Origin: Morganella psychrotolerans
Lineage (GTDB): Bacteria; Pseudomonadota; Gammaproteobacteria; Enterobacterales; Enterobacteriaceae
Reading direction: 5' to 3'
Length of the DNA stretch: 64,000 nt
Assembly: GCF_001676155.1 (NCBI RefSeq)
Contig: NZ_LZEW01000012.1
Span: 1 to 64,000 of the forward strand
Every line of letters begins with the position of its first letter. Positions within the stretch are counted from its first letter, which is position 1. Positions 21,142-31,345 of the stretch are shown piece by piece. The notes beneath the pieces were generated by a model. It did not search any database. It was not told where the DNA came from and saw only the letters and a list, made by a program, of their open reading frames with translations. A program made the position numbers and the translations under genes.

Positions 21142-22494
21142 CTAACCCTCTTTGTTTTCTCCTGCCGCAGGCGGCAAGGGGGAAACCGGTAAAATAACCG
21201 CAGTGACCGGGGAGTCCGGAATTCGCGTAACTAATAACTGGTCAATCTTATAGTTATCAATATCAACGACTTCAAATTTATAACCGACATATTTTACATA
21301 ATCTGTGCGTTTCGGGATCCGGCGCAGTTTGTACATCATAAAGCCGGCAATAGTTTCATAGTTGCTGTCATCCGGAAACTCATCAATATCCAGCACCCGC
21401 TGCACATCTTCAATCGGCGTACCGCCTTCAACCAGCCATGAGTTTTCATCACGGGCAACAATTTGTTCTTCCTGTCCCTGACCCACCAGGTCACCCATCA
21501 ATGTAATCATCACATCATTGATTGTGATAACACCCATCACCATCGCGTATTCATTGAGGATGATAGCAAAGTCTTCACCGGCGTTTTTAAAGCCTTCCAG
21601 GGTATCAGACAAACTGAGTGTGTCCGGGATCATCAGTGCCGGGCGGATTTGTACGCCATCATGCAGGTTCAGGCTCTGACCAATCAGTACGCGGTTGAGC
21701 AGATCTTTGGAATCAACATACCCGAGGACATGATCAAGACCCCCGTCACATACCAGGAATTTTGAATGTGGCTGTGTGGAAATCTTTTCTTTAATACTTT
21801 CTTCGCTTTCCTTCCTGTCAAAGTAAACGATACTTTCACGCGAGGTCATAGCGGAAGGGACAGTACGGGATTCCAGTTCAAACACGTTTTCAATCAGTTC
21901 GTGCTCCTGCTTGCGCAGTACACCGGCGACAGCGCCGGCTTCCACGACGGCGTAAATATCATCAGATGTAATATCTTCATTACGCGCCAGCGGAATTTTG
22001 AATAGTTTGAAGAACAGATTAGATAAGCCGTTAAACAGCCAGGCCAGCGGGCGCAGTACAGCCAGACAAAAACGCATCGGCTGAACAATACGGATAGCCA
22101 CGGCTTCGGGCTTGATCATTCCCATCCGCTTAGGCGTCAGGTCAGCCAGCAGGATAAACATGGAGGTGACGATAACAAATGAACATATGGAGCCGAGCTG
22201 TTGTGCGGCGGTATCAGACACAATGTTCTGAAACATAGAGCGCAGTGCCGGTGAAAAAGCAGATTCCCCGACAATACCGGCGAGGATCGCCACAGCATTC
22301 AGCCCAATCTGCACCACGGTGAAAAACATTCCCGGTGCTTCCTGAAGGCGGAGAACCAGCGCGGCATTCGCGTTGCCCTCGTCGATCATGATTTTGAGCT
22401 TTATACGCCGTGAGGCGGCAAGCGAAATTTCTGATAATGAAAAGAATGCGCTGATGGCGCAAAGTAACAGTACAATTAATACACTATTTAACAT
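21142..22494 (-). CDS. paeA: CNNM/CBS transporter PaeA (YtfL)
   Basis: 450-aa inner-membrane protein. The order is a DUF21/CNNM membrane domain with about four helices (residues 1-190), a CBS pair (about 205-335; ESIVYFDRKES, FAIILNEYAMVMGVIT), and a CorC_HlyC domain (about 350-435; NSWLVEGGTPIEDV). E. coli PaeA exports cadaverine and putrescine. The length and gene neighbours (ytfK, msrA, tamA) match. A paralogous hemolysin-like CNNM protein is the alternative, but the synteny argues for PaeA. Confidence 0.92.
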   Translation of the reverse strand: MLNSVLIVLLLCAISAFFSLSEISLAASRRIKLKIMIDEGNANAALVLRLQEAPGMFFTVVQIGLNAVAILAGIVGESAFSPALRSMFQNIVSDTAAQQLGSICSFVIVTSMFILLADLTPKRMGMIKPEAVAIRIVQPMRFCLAVLRPLAWLFNGLSNLFFKLFKIPLARNEDITSDDIYAVVEAGAVAGVLRKQEHELIENVFELESRTVPSAMTSRESIVYFDRKESEESIKEKISTQPHSKFLVCDGGLDHVLGYVDSKDLLNRVLIGQSLNLHDGVQIRPALMIPDTLSLSDTLEGFKNAGEDFAIILNEYAMVMGVITINDVMITLMGDLVGQGQEEQIVARDENSWLVEGGTPIEDVQRVLDIDEFPDDSNYETIAGFMMYKLRRIPKRTDYVKYVGYKFEVVDIDNYKIDQLLVTRIPDSPVTAVILPVSPLPPAAGENKEG

Positions 22495-22576
22495 ATAGGT
22501 TCCGAATGGCCGGCACGTTTGCCTGAGGCAGTGCTGTTATTGATTATGCGTGGCGACCGGTTATTTTTGAGATATT

Positions 22577-22709
22577 TATACTCGTCATACTTCAAAATGC
22601 CTGGGTGTTGACTGCGCTCAGCTCATCGGGTCACATACTGATGTATGCTCCCCGGCAATCGGAGCTTGTCGCCTGCATGCATTCCGAATTATTTAGAGTA
22701 TTGAGTATA
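22577..22709. repeat. Palindromic intergenic repeat, divergent copy
   Basis: 133 bp between paeA and msrA with ends TATACTCGTCATACTTCA and TTATTTAGAGTATTGAGTATA and an internal GGTCACATACTGATGTATGCTCC. It resembles the element at 32712 in size, terminal TATAC and core TACTGATGTATG, but is clearly diverged. Similar elements are widespread between genes in Yersinia, Serratia and relatives. Confidence 0.7.
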
Positions 22710-22798
22710 AATATCGGATATAAAAAGAGAAATACGCACAGAGGATTGATATTTTCTGTGCGTGGATGTGCAGTATAGCACCGGATCAGGAAAAACGG

Positions 22799-23464
22799 TT
22801 AGTTTCTCAGCGAAGGCGGCATGCAAACGCCGATCCCGCCCAATCCGCAATAACCTTCCGGGTTTTTATCCAGATATTGCTGATGATAATCCTCTGCCAC
22901 ATAAAACGGACCGGCGGGGCGGATTGCTGTGGTGACCGGGCGGTGATCGCCGCTCTCCGACATCGCCTGCTGATATTGCTCCCGCGAGGCGATTGCCTGC
23001 ACGCGCTGACTGTCTGATTGTGTGAAAACAGCCGAGCGGTACTGAGATCCGATATCGCCACCCTGTTTCATGCCCTGCGCCGGATCGTGGTTCTCCCAGA
23101 ACAACCGCAGTAAATCGACATAGCTTATGACTGACGGGTCATAGACAACACGCACCGCTTCGGTGTGTCCGGTGTTGCCGGTACATACAGCGTCATAGCC
23201 CGGATTCTGAGTGACTCCGCCGGTATAACCTGCGGTGGTACTGTAAATTCCCGGTTGCTGCCAGAACAGACGCTCCACACCCCAGAAGCATCCCATCGCA
23301 AAATAAGCGATATCAAAGCCTTCCGGAATATGGTTCACATCATTCCCGGTGACGGTATGACGGGGACTGATGGTCAGCGCAACAGTACTGCCGGGAAGTG
23401 CGTTTTCAGCAGAAACAGGTGAAATAATTGTATCCTGAGGGTAATTAATTATCGTTTTTATCAT
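22799..23464 (-). CDS. msrA: Peptide methionine-S-sulfoxide reductase MsrA
   Basis: Repairs oxidised methionine by reducing the S-epimer of methionine sulfoxide. The catalytic motif [11 protein letters not shown] places the nucleophilic Cys near residue 59, and the C-terminal [14 protein letters not shown] carries the recycling cysteines. I chose the ATG at 23464, preceded by AGGAG about 9 bases upstream, giving 221 aa (E. coli 212); the ATG at 23506 has no such site. It is divergent from tamA, as in E. coli. Confidence 0.96.
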   Translation of the reverse strand: MIKTIINYPQDTIISPVSAENALPGSTVALTISPRHTVTGNDVNHIPEGFDIAYFAMGCFWGVERLFWQQPGIYSTTAGYTGGVTQNPGYDAVCTGNTGHTEAVRVVYDPSVISYVDLLRLFWENHDPAQGMKQGGDIGSQYRSAVFTQSDSQRVQAIASREQYQQAMSESGDHRPVTTAIRPAGPFYVAEDYHQQYLDKNPEGYCGLGGIGVCMPPSLRN

Positions 23465-23599
23465 GTGCGGTGGCTCCTGTTTTAAGAATAATCGGTGTAT
23501 TATCAATAGAATTCAGGTTATTTATCTTATGTATCTATAGTAAACTTCAAATAATTTTCATATTGTTTTCAATCAAATCTAAGACATTCAGGAGTTGAT

Positions 23600-25343
23600 G
23601 TGATCCGATACCCTCTTATTTGTGTTGTGGCCGTGTCTCTCACATCCCCTCTGGCATATAGTGCAAATCTTCGGTTAAAAGTGGAAGGGCTGAACGGCCA
23701 ACTTGAAAAAAAATGCAAGAGTCCAGCTTTCGACAATCTCAACGGATGAAGTAGTGGCTGATGGCCGTTTCCGCTCCCGTGTGGAAAAAGCCATTAAAGA
23801 AGGTCTGCGCCCGCTTGGCTATTATGAACCCACAGTTACCTTTGAATATCAGGATAATCAGCCACCTGCACGCCCGGTATTACTTGCCCGCGTCACGCCG
23901 GGTGAACCCGTCAAAATTGCCGGGGTGACCGTCGATATTGAAGGTGCGGCAAAGGACGATACTGCTTTCAGTCAGTTTGTGACTAAAAATAAACCTGAAA
24001 TCGGCACTGTCGTCAATCATGGTGAGTATGAAAGTTTCAAGGGCGGATTATCCGGGCTTGCGTTAAAGCGGGGTTATTTTGATGCGGAGATGGAAAAAAG
24101 CCAGCTCGGTATCGCACTGTCCCAACATGCGGCATATTGGGATTTTGTATTCAACAGCGGCAAACGATACCGTTTTGGTAAAGTGAATTATGAAGGTTCA
24201 CAAATCCGTGACACCTATCTGGAAGGGTTGGTGCCCTTTAAAGAGGGTGATTATTATACCTCAGAACAGTTAGCTGATTTTAACCGCCTGCTGGCACAAA
24301 CCGGCTGGTTCCAGTCTGCGATTGTGACGCCAAATATCGCGCAGGCACGGACAGATAACAGTGATTATCTGACAATGGACGCCTCTTTTACCCCGCGTGC
24401 ACAAAATTTTGTGGAGCTGGGTGGTGGTTTCGCGACTGACGTGGGACCGCGCGTACAGGCAAAATGGAATAAGCCGTGGGTTAACTCCCGCGGGCACAGC
24501 CTGACTTCCAGCATCAGTTTGTCAGCGCCTGAACAGATTATCGACACCTCCTACCGTATTCCGCTGAAAGTAAATCCTATTGAGCAATATTATTCTGTTT
24601 CCGGTGGCTACAAACGCACTGATCTGAATGATACCAAAGCGGATACCGCAACGGTCGGTGTGTCACGTAACTGGGATTTATCGAGCGGCTGGCAGTACGG
24701 TATCAATATGCGCTGGAGCCTCAGCCACTTTACACAGGCAGATATCACCAACACCACCATGCTGCTCTATCCCGGCGTCAATGTCAGCCGTGTCCGCTCC
24801 AGGGGCGGAATGATGCCGTCCTGGGGAGACAGTCAGCGCTATTCTGTTGATGTATCCAATGAAATGTGGGGTTCGGATGTGGATTTTGCTGTATTCCGCG
24901 CCCGTAATGTCTGGGTCAGAACGCCGTGGGAAGGTCATCGTTTCGTGATGCGCGGGACACTTGGCTGGATAGAAACGAATAATTTTGACCGGGTTCCGCC
25001 TGACCTGCGATTTTTCGCAGGGGGTGACGGCAGTATCCGTGGCTATCGCTACAACAAAATCTCGCCGGAAGATGCTGACGGTAAACTGACCGGTGGCTCG
25101 AAATCCGCAGTTGGCTCCCTGGAGTATCAGTACAACGTGACCGGTGACTGGTGGGGCGCGGTATTTGTGGACAGCGGCGAAGTGGTGAATGACATCAAAC
25201 GGAGTAATTTTAAAACCGGTGCGGGTGTCGGGGTGCGCTGGGCATCACCGGTCGGACCGGTGAAGTTTGATCTGGCGGCACCTGTCGGTGACGATCAGAC
25301 AAAAAATATTGAGTTTTACATCGGATTGGGAGCAGAACTCTGA
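23600..25343 (+). pseudogene. tamA: Translocation and assembly module TamA, frameshifted
   Basis: Omp85-family outer-membrane beta-barrel that works with TamB in inserting outer-membrane proteins and in lipid transport. A GTG start at 23600, with AGGAG upstream, opens a signal peptide (MIRYPLICVVAVSL to AYSA) and the first POTRA strand, then stops after 43 codons. The remaining 546 codons (three POTRA domains, then the barrel ending FYIGLGAEL) are one frame later. The break is a run of eight A at 23706-23713; seven restore [14 protein letters not shown], matching E. coli. Corrected length is 580 aa (E. coli 577). Sequencing error is most likely. Confidence 0.93.
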
Positions 25344-28300
25344 TGAAATGGCTGAAGTATCTTAAATGGCCGGCAATCGTTCTGCTGGTGCTTATCCTGA
25401 TGATTGGCGGCACGCTGGGCTGGGTACTTGGCACTCAGTCCGGGCTGCATTTTGCCCTGAATCTGGCACCGCGTTTTGTGTCCGGTCTGACACTCGGGCA
25501 GGTGGAAGGGGATTTGCGTAACCTGACCCTGAAGCAGGTGAAATACACCATGCCGGGCATTGATGTCAGCGTGGATAAAGTCAATCTCGCACTGCGCCTT
25601 AACTGCCTGAAAAATATGACACTGTGTGTTGAAAATCTCAGTACAGACGGCACCCGCGTCTCTGTTGATACAACAAAACTGCCGCCGTCAGAAGAAACGC
25701 CGCCGTCTGAACCACTGACGGAACTGAATGCGCCACTGACTATTTTTCTTGATTCGCTTTCTGTCACCAATACGCAGGTGACAGTCGATGATATGGCGAT
25801 CAATCTGGACTCATTTCGTACGGCGATGACCTGGGAGGGCGACCAGCTCACACTCAAACCGACTGTGATTAAGGCGCTCTCTGTTGTGCTGCCGGAATCT
25901 GACCCTGCGGCTGTTGCGGAAAAACCGGAACCGGTAACTGACGAGCCGGAAAAACCCCTGAGTGAAACCATTAATGCTATTTTTGCCAAACCTCTGCTGG
26001 CAGAACTGCCGGACGTTATTCTTCCGCTGAATATTTCGGTTGAAGGTATTTCCGGAGATAACTGGCAGGTGAGTGGTGATACACCGGTAACGATACATTC
26101 TCTGCATCTGGCACTGTTTAACAAAGGGCAGACACTGACACTGAGTGATTTCTCAGCAGACGCACCGCAGGGAAATATCAGTATCAGCGGGGAAGCCACT
26201 CTCAGTGATAACTGGCCGGTGGCGCTCTCAGTTAAAGGTGCGGTTCGCGATTTTGATGAATTCAGCGGGCAGAGTATTGATCTGAACCTCAAGGGCGGGC
26301 TGCTGGATGAACTGACACTGGCACTGGCACTGAAAGGGCCGGTTAATGCGACCCTGGATGCACAAACGAATCTGACACAAGCGGATTTACCGGTATTGCT
26401 GACACTGGAGAGTCAGAAAGTCAGCTGGCCGCTGACCGGTGAGGCGGATTATCAGCTCAATGGTGTGAAATTACGCCTTAACGGTAAAGTCAGCGGATAT
26501 GATCTCTCCCTGCGCTCAGACATCAAAGGTAAGGATATCCCACCCGCACTGCTGACGCTGGATGCCAAAGGCAATACAGAACAGCTTAATCTCACCCGGC
26601 TGCGCCTGAATGCTTTACAGGGCTTTGCTGAGGTCACCGGTGTGGCGGACTGGCAAAAAGCCATCAGCTGGCAGGCGGTGCTGACACTGTCCGGTCTGAA
26701 TACCGCAAAAGCCTACCCTGAATGGCCGGCGAAAGTGGATGGTAAAATTACCACGCGCGGCAGTCTGTACGGCGGTAACTGGGAATTGTCTGTTCCGGAT
26801 ATCACGCTCGACGGAAAAGTGAAAAATTATCCGCTGAAAGCGCGCGGAAATGTAAAAGGTAACGCCGGCGGGCAGTGGACTATCCCGGAGCTGAAACTGG
26901 CGCTGGGTAATAATAAGCTGGATATCAATGGGCAACTGGCTGACAACTGGAAGCTGGATGCGGATATTAATGCCCCGGCGCTGGGTGGTCTGGTTCCGGG
27001 TCTTGCCGGGACCATTAAAGGTAAGCTGAATGTTCGCGGCAATATGGAAAAACCGCAGATCCTGGCTGATCTCTCAATCCACAGTCTGAAGTGGCAGAAT
27101 GATTTATCTGTCGCTAATGCCACGATCAAAGGGGATGTTACTTCAGCCGAACAGATCAAAGGTCAGTTGGATGTCACCGTCACTCAGCTCAGGCAGGCGG
27201 ATCTGGTGATAAGCAATCTGACCCTGAATGCAAAAGGGACAGAAGCACAGCACGCGCTGAAACTGACAATGAAGGGAGATCCGGTATCGGCACAACTGAT
27301 GCTCAACGGCGGGTTTGATCGTAAAACACAAATCTGGAAAGGCTCTCTGAATAATACCCGTTTTGAAACGCCGGTGGGTGAATGGCAGCTCAGCAAAGCA
27401 ATGGCGCTGACGTATCTGAATGAAAAACAGGAAGTCACAGTCGGAACCCACTGCTGGGTGAACCCGGATGCGCGTATCTGTGTGCCGAAACCGATTACTG
27501 CCGGTGCATCCGGTAATGCCTCGGTTGCGCTGGAGCGGTTTGATTTATCGATGATAAAACCGTTCCTGGACCAGGGCACAAAACTGAGCGGCGTATTCAG
27601 CGGAAATGCGAATGTCCGCTGGTTTGCTGATGGTTCGCAGCCGGTGATGGATGTCTCCCTGAAAGGGAGTGGCGTGAAGGTGGTGCAGAGCCTGGAAGGC
27701 ACCAATCTGCCGGTTGCGTTTGATACCCTTACACTGACGGCAGCAATGAAGAGCGGCAAACTGAATCTTCAGTGGCTGATTGCTATCGCCGGAAACGGAA
27801 AAATAAACGGCAATGTACAAATTTCTGATTTGGAAAAGCGTCGTCAGCTGAGCGGAAATGTCGGAATCGACAATATCTCGCTGGATCTGATTAAACCGCT
27901 GTTGGGTAAAGGCGATAAAGCCACCGGGCGGCTGAATGCGAATCTGCGCCTCGGCGGTAATGCTGCCGGACCTTTGCTGTTTGGTCAGCTCGGATTGTCC
28001 GATCTTGCTGTCAGCGGGAAGTTGCTGCCGTTTGATATTACACAGGGCGGCCTGACGGTTAATTTTGACGGCGCGCGTTCTGATCTGAACGGACAAATTA
28101 AAACCCCGGAAGGGTATCTGAACCTCAGTGGTAATGCAGACTGGCGCAAGATGGATGCGTGGTACGCTAAAATCAGTGCGCAGGGTGATAAGCTGCGGGT
28201 TTCATTGCCGCCGATGATACGGATTGATGTCAGTCCTGATCTGGTTTTTGAAGCGACACCGTCAGTGCTGAAGCTGGACGGAACCGTCAATATTCCGTGG

Positions 28301-29116
28301 GCGCGGATAACGGTACATGACGTGCCGGAGTCAGCGGTTGCCTCAACATCTGATGAAGTGATGCTGGACAATAATCTGCAACCGATTCATGAAAAACCGG
28401 TCAGTATTCCGATTCAGAGCAACCTGAAAATCCATATTGGTCCGGATGTGGCACTTGATGCATTTGGTCTTAGTGCGATGCTGACAGGGAACCTGAGGGT
28501 CGCGCAGGACAAACAGGGTCTGGGGCTGAACGGACAGGTTGATATTCCGCGCGGGCGTTTCAAAGCGTACGGGCAGGATCTGCTGGTGCGCAAAGGACAG
28601 ATTCTGTTCTCCGGTCCGGCTGACCAGCCGTTCCTGAATATGGAGGCCATCCGTAATCCGGATAACACCGCTAATGGTGTTATTGCCGGTGTCCGGGTGA
28701 CCGGGCTTGCGGATCGTCCGAAAGTGGAAATATTTTCTGACCCTGCAATGTCACAGGAAGAGGCCCTTTCTTATCTGTTACGGGGTGAGGGGCTTAATAC
28801 CGGTGATGCTGACAGTTCTCAGATGACATCCATGTTAATCAGCCTTGGGGTAGCACAAAGCGGGCAGTTAGTCGGAAAAATTGGTGAAACATTCGGCATT
28901 TCAGACCTGGCTCTGGACACCCAGGGCGTGGGTGATAAGTCCCAGGTTGTGGTCAGCGGCAAGATAACGAATGACTTGCAGGTAAAATATGGTGTCGGTA
29001 TATTTGACTCTTTAGCGACCTTGACGTTACGCTATAGGTTAATGCCCAGGTTATATCTGGAAGCGGTGTCTGGCGTAAGCCAGGCGATCGATCTGCTTTA
29101 TCAGTTTGAGTTCTAA
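25343..29116 (+). CDS. tamB: Translocation and assembly module TamB
   Basis: 1257-aa AsmA-like bridge protein (E. coli 1259) that spans the periplasm from an N-terminal inner-membrane anchor (about residues 8-30) to TamA in the outer membrane. The middle is a long repetitive beta-taco groove; the C-terminal DUF490 region includes IPRGRFKAYGQDL and SYLLRGEGL and ends with a terminal aromatic, VSQAIDLLYQFEF. Its ATG overlaps the tamA stop (TGATG), so translation is coupled. Any true tamA frameshift would therefore also affect tamB. Confidence 0.96.
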   Translation: MKWLKYLKWPAIVLLVLILMIGGTLGWVLGTQSGLHFALNLAPRFVSGLTLGQVEGDLRNLTLKQVKYTMPGIDVSVDKVNLALRLNCLKNMTLCVENLSTDGTRVSVDTTKLPPSEETPPSEPLTELNAPLTIFLDSLSVTNTQVTVDDMAINLDSFRTAMTWEGDQLTLKPTVIKALSVVLPESDPAAVAEKPEPVTDEPEKPLSETINAIFAKPLLAELPDVILPLNISVEGISGDNWQVSGDTPVTIHSLHLALFNKGQTLTLSDFSADAPQGNISISGEATLSDNWPVALSVKGAVRDFDEFSGQSIDLNLKGGLLDELTLALALKGPVNATLDAQTNLTQADLPVLLTLESQKVSWPLTGEADYQLNGVKLRLNGKVSGYDLSLRSDIKGKDIPPALLTLDAKGNTEQLNLTRLRLNALQGFAEVTGVADWQKAISWQAVLTLSGLNTAKAYPEWPAKVDGKITTRGSLYGGNWELSVPDITLDGKVKNYPLKARGNVKGNAGGQWTIPELKLALGNNKLDINGQLADNWKLDADINAPALGGLVPGLAGTIKGKLNVRGNMEKPQILADLSIHSLKWQNDLSVANATIKGDVTSAEQIKGQLDVTVTQLRQADLVISNLTLNAKGTEAQHALKLTMKGDPVSAQLMLNGGFDRKTQIWKGSLNNTRFETPVGEWQLSKAMALTYLNEKQEVTVGTHCWVNPDARICVPKPITAGASGNASVALERFDLSMIKPFLDQGTKLSGVFSGNANVRWFADGSQPVMDVSLKGSGVKVVQSLEGTNLPVAFDTLTLTAAMKSGKLNLQWLIAIAGNGKINGNVQISDLEKRRQLSGNVGIDNISLDLIKPLLGKGDKATGRLNANLRLGGNAAGPLLFGQLGLSDLAVSGKLLPFDITQGGLTVNFDGARSDLNGQIKTPEGYLNLSGNADWRKMDAWYAKISAQGDKLRVSLPPMIRIDVSPDLVFEATPSVLKLDGTVNIPWARITVHDVPESAVASTSDEVMLDNNLQPIHEKPVSIPIQSNLKIHIGPDVALDAFGLSAMLTGNLRVAQDKQGLGLNGQVDIPRGRFKAYGQDLLVRKGQILFSGPADQPFLNMEAIRNPDNTANGVIAGVRVTGLADRPKVEIFSDPAMSQEEALSYLLRGEGLNTGDADSSQMTSMLISLGVAQSGQLVGKIGETFGISDLALDTQGVGDKSQVVVSGKITNDLQVKYGVGIFDSLATLTLRYRLMPRLYLEAVSGVSQAIDLLYQFEF

Positions 29117-29119
29117 TAT

Positions 29120-29482
29120 ATGCGAGTGATCGTTTATGGCAGTTTGCGGCAAAAACAGGGAAACCATCACTGGATGACCTATGCCGCCCTGCTGGGTGAG
29201 TATACGCTTGAAGGTTATGATCTGTATGATCTGGGGCACTATCCTGCGGTTGTACCGGGAACCGGTAAAATCGAATGTGAAGTGTACCGGATCTCTTCGT
29301 CGATCCTGACAGAGCTGGATGAATTGAAAAAAGATGGTCAGGATTACCGGCGCGAGCTGGTTTCAACGCCTTATGGCAGCGCCTGGATTTACCTGTATCA
29401 GCGTTCTGTGGACGATTTGGTGCGGATAAACTGCGGTGACTGGCTCAGGCGTCACGGGGAACCGGGACCGGAAAGCGAATAA
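29120..29482 (+). CDS. ytfP: Gamma-glutamylcyclotransferase-family protein YtfP
   Basis: 120-aa AIG2/GGCT-like protein. The family signature YGSLRQKQGNHHWM at residues 5-18 holds the ligand loop, and YGSAWIYLYQR is near 90. E. coli YtfP is 113 aa and its substrate is not settled. It lies 3 bp after tamB, as in E. coli. The E. coli sugar transporter genes ytfQRT-yjfF that follow are absent; a terminator and ppa come next. Confidence 0.93.
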   Translation: MRVIVYGSLRQKQGNHHWMTYAALLGEYTLEGYDLYDLGHYPAVVPGTGKIECEVYRISSSILTELDELKKDGQDYRRELVSTPYGSAWIYLYQRSVDDLVRINCGDWLRRHGEPGPESE

Positions 29483-29500
29483 CATACCTGCAAAAATAAA

Positions 29501-29530
29501 AAACCGCTGTGAAAACAGCGGTTTTTTTTA
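29501..29530. terminator. Bidirectional terminator between ytfP and ppa
   Basis: 10-bp stem AAACCGCTGT/ACAGCGGTTT with GAAA loop, flanked by A-runs left and T-runs right, so it can serve both converging genes. Confidence 0.92.
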
Positions 29531-29547
29531 TCAAAACGGGATGCGGA

Positions 29548-30078
29548 TTATTTTTTCGCAGCGCGTTCGAAAGAAGCAATGATTTCTGCTTTTGCTGACG
29601 CGGCATCTTCCCAGCCGTCAACTTTAACCCATTTGCCTTTTTCCAGATCTTTGTAGTGCTCGAAAAAGTGAGTAATTTGCGCTTTCAGCAGTTCAGACAG
29701 ATCGCCCACATCTTTGATGTGATCGTATTCTTTGCTCAGTTTGGTGTGCGGAACCGCAACCAGTTTGGCATCTTCACCGGATTCGTCAGTCATTTTCAGA
29801 ACACCGACCGGACGGCAGCGGATCACAGAACCCGGCTGTAACGGATACGGAGTCGGAACCAGGACGTCTACCGGGTCGCCATCCAGTGATAACGTATGGT
29901 TGATATAACCATAGTTGCACGGATAGAACATCGCCGTTGACATGAAACGGTCAACAAACAGCGCACCGGATTCTTTATCCACTTCGTATTTAATCGGATC
30001 TGCGTTTGCAGGGATTTCGATAACAACATAGATATCTTCCGGCAGATCTTTACCTGCAGGAACATTATTCAGGCTCAT
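29548..30078 (-). CDS. ppa: Inorganic pyrophosphatase
   Basis: Soluble family I pyrophosphatase that hydrolyses PPi and drives biosynthetic reactions forward. It is 176 aa, the E. coli length. The metal-binding signature DGDPVDVLV is near residue 65, and YGYINHT and KDVGDL are conserved. GGAAAC precedes the ATG at 30078. Confidence 0.98.
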   Translation of the reverse strand: MSLNNVPAGKDLPEDIYVVIEIPANADPIKYEVDKESGALFVDRFMSTAMFYPCNYGYINHTLSLDGDPVDVLVPTPYPLQPGSVIRCRPVGVLKMTDESGEDAKLVAVPHTKLSKEYDHIKDVGDLSELLKAQITHFFEHYKDLEKGKWVKVDGWEDAASAKAEIIASFERAAKK

Positions 30079-30130
30079 GAGCGGTTTCCTTTAAGTCTTC
30101 AAACCAAATAGCGTGGCAGACATTATAACG

Positions 30131-30158
30131 AAAAAAAGGCGGTGGTATACCGCCTTTT
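30131..30158 (-). terminator. Rho-independent terminator after fbp
   Basis: Perfect 10-bp stem AAAAGGCGGT (30134-30143) with ACCGCCTTTT (30149-30158). Read on the minus strand it ends in seven T, so it terminates fbp, 8 bp after its stop. Confidence 0.9.
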
Positions 30159-30165
30159 CCTCCGC

Positions 30166-31179
30166 TTACTTCCCGTGTTCGTCCGGGAATTCAGCCATAA
30201 AGCTTTCTGCTTTCTCTACCATCGATTTTGTACCGACAAAGTACGGCGAACGCTGGTGGAGTTTTTCAGGAATGATATCAAGGATACGGTTTTTACCGTC
30301 ACTCGCTTTACCGCCCGCCTGTTCTGCGAGGAAAGACATCGGGTTGCACTCATACAACAGGCGCAGTTTGCCGGTCGGATGGCTTGCTGTGCTCGGGTAG
30401 ATGTAGATCCCGCCTTTGAGCAGGTTGCGGTGGAAGTCTGCAACCAGTGAGCCGATATAACGGGTGGTATAAGGGCGGTTTGTTGCCTCATCTTCATCCT
30501 GGCAGTATTTAATGTACTTTTTCACACCCTGCGGGAAGCGGATATAGTTCCCTTCATTGATGGAGTACATATTGCCTTTTTCCGGGAATTGCACGTCTGC
30601 CTGACACAGACAGAATACGCCTAATGACGGATCATACGTAAAGGCGTGAACCCCGTTGCCGGTGGTGTAAACCAGCATAGTGGAAGACCCGTATACCACA
30701 TAACCGGCTGCGACCTGGCGGTTGCCCGGTTGCAGGAAGTCAGCTTCTGTTACCGGCTGACCCAGAGGCGTGATACGGTGATAGATAGAGAAAATGGTTC
30801 CGACAGACACATTTACGTCAATGTTGGATGAACCATCGAGCGGATCCATCAGAACAACATATTTGGCATTCTCGGCACGTCCGCCTTCAAAAATGACGAT
30901 GTCATCTTCTTCTTCGGAAGCAATACCGGCAACTTCACCACGGGCTTTTAGTGCCGCTTTCAGTTTCTCGTTAGCGTAGAGATCCAGTTTCATCTGGACT
31001 TCACCCTGCACATTAGAGATACCATTGGTACCAAGGATATCAACCAGCCCGGCTTTGTTGATATCACGATGAATAATTTTAGCACCTAACTTAATCGCAG
31101 AGAGGAGAGCAGTCAGTTCTCCGGTTGCGTGAGAAAAGTCCTGCTGTTTTTCGACGATAAATTCGCCTAATGTTTTCAT
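30166..31179 (-). CDS. fbp: Fructose-1,6-bisphosphatase class I
   Basis: Gluconeogenic enzyme that converts fructose-1,6-bisphosphate to fructose-6-phosphate. Metal-site motifs are GIASEEEDD and [11 protein letters not shown]; the active-site signature is [13 protein letters not shown]. Length is 337 aa (E. coli 332). It is divergent from mpl with 166 bp between starts, as in E. coli ppa-fbp-mpl. Confidence 0.97.
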   Translation of the reverse strand: MKTLGEFIVEKQQDFSHATGELTALLSAIKLGAKIIHRDINKAGLVDILGTNGISNVQGEVQMKLDLYANEKLKAALKARGEVAGIASEEEDDIVIFEGGRAENAKYVVLMDPLDGSSNIDVNVSVGTIFSIYHRITPLGQPVTEADFLQPGNRQVAAGYVVYGSSTMLVYTTGNGVHAFTYDPSLGVFCLCQADVQFPEKGNMYSINEGNYIRFPQGVKKYIKYCQDEDEATNRPYTTRYIGSLVADFHRNLLKGGIYIYPSTASHPTGKLRLLYECNPMSFLAEQAGGKASDGKNRILDIIPEKLHQRSPYFVGTKSMVEKAESFMAEFPDEHGK

Positions 31180-31345
31180 GACGTGCGTCCTGAAGTGGGT
31201 GAAATAAAAGTATTACGAAAGCGGTTGCCCGGCAACGCGCGTGCAAGTTTAGCCAAAGAAAATCATAATTGATAGGCTAATCCGTTTCAGTTCTTTTGAT
31301 AGATGGTTAGAATAGTGACCAACGTCATGCTATTGGATAAAAATA

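Noticed and set aside
25435-28668. Long antisense ORFs within tamB
   Set aside because: They are mirror frames of a GC-moderate coding sequence with no family similarity or binding sites.
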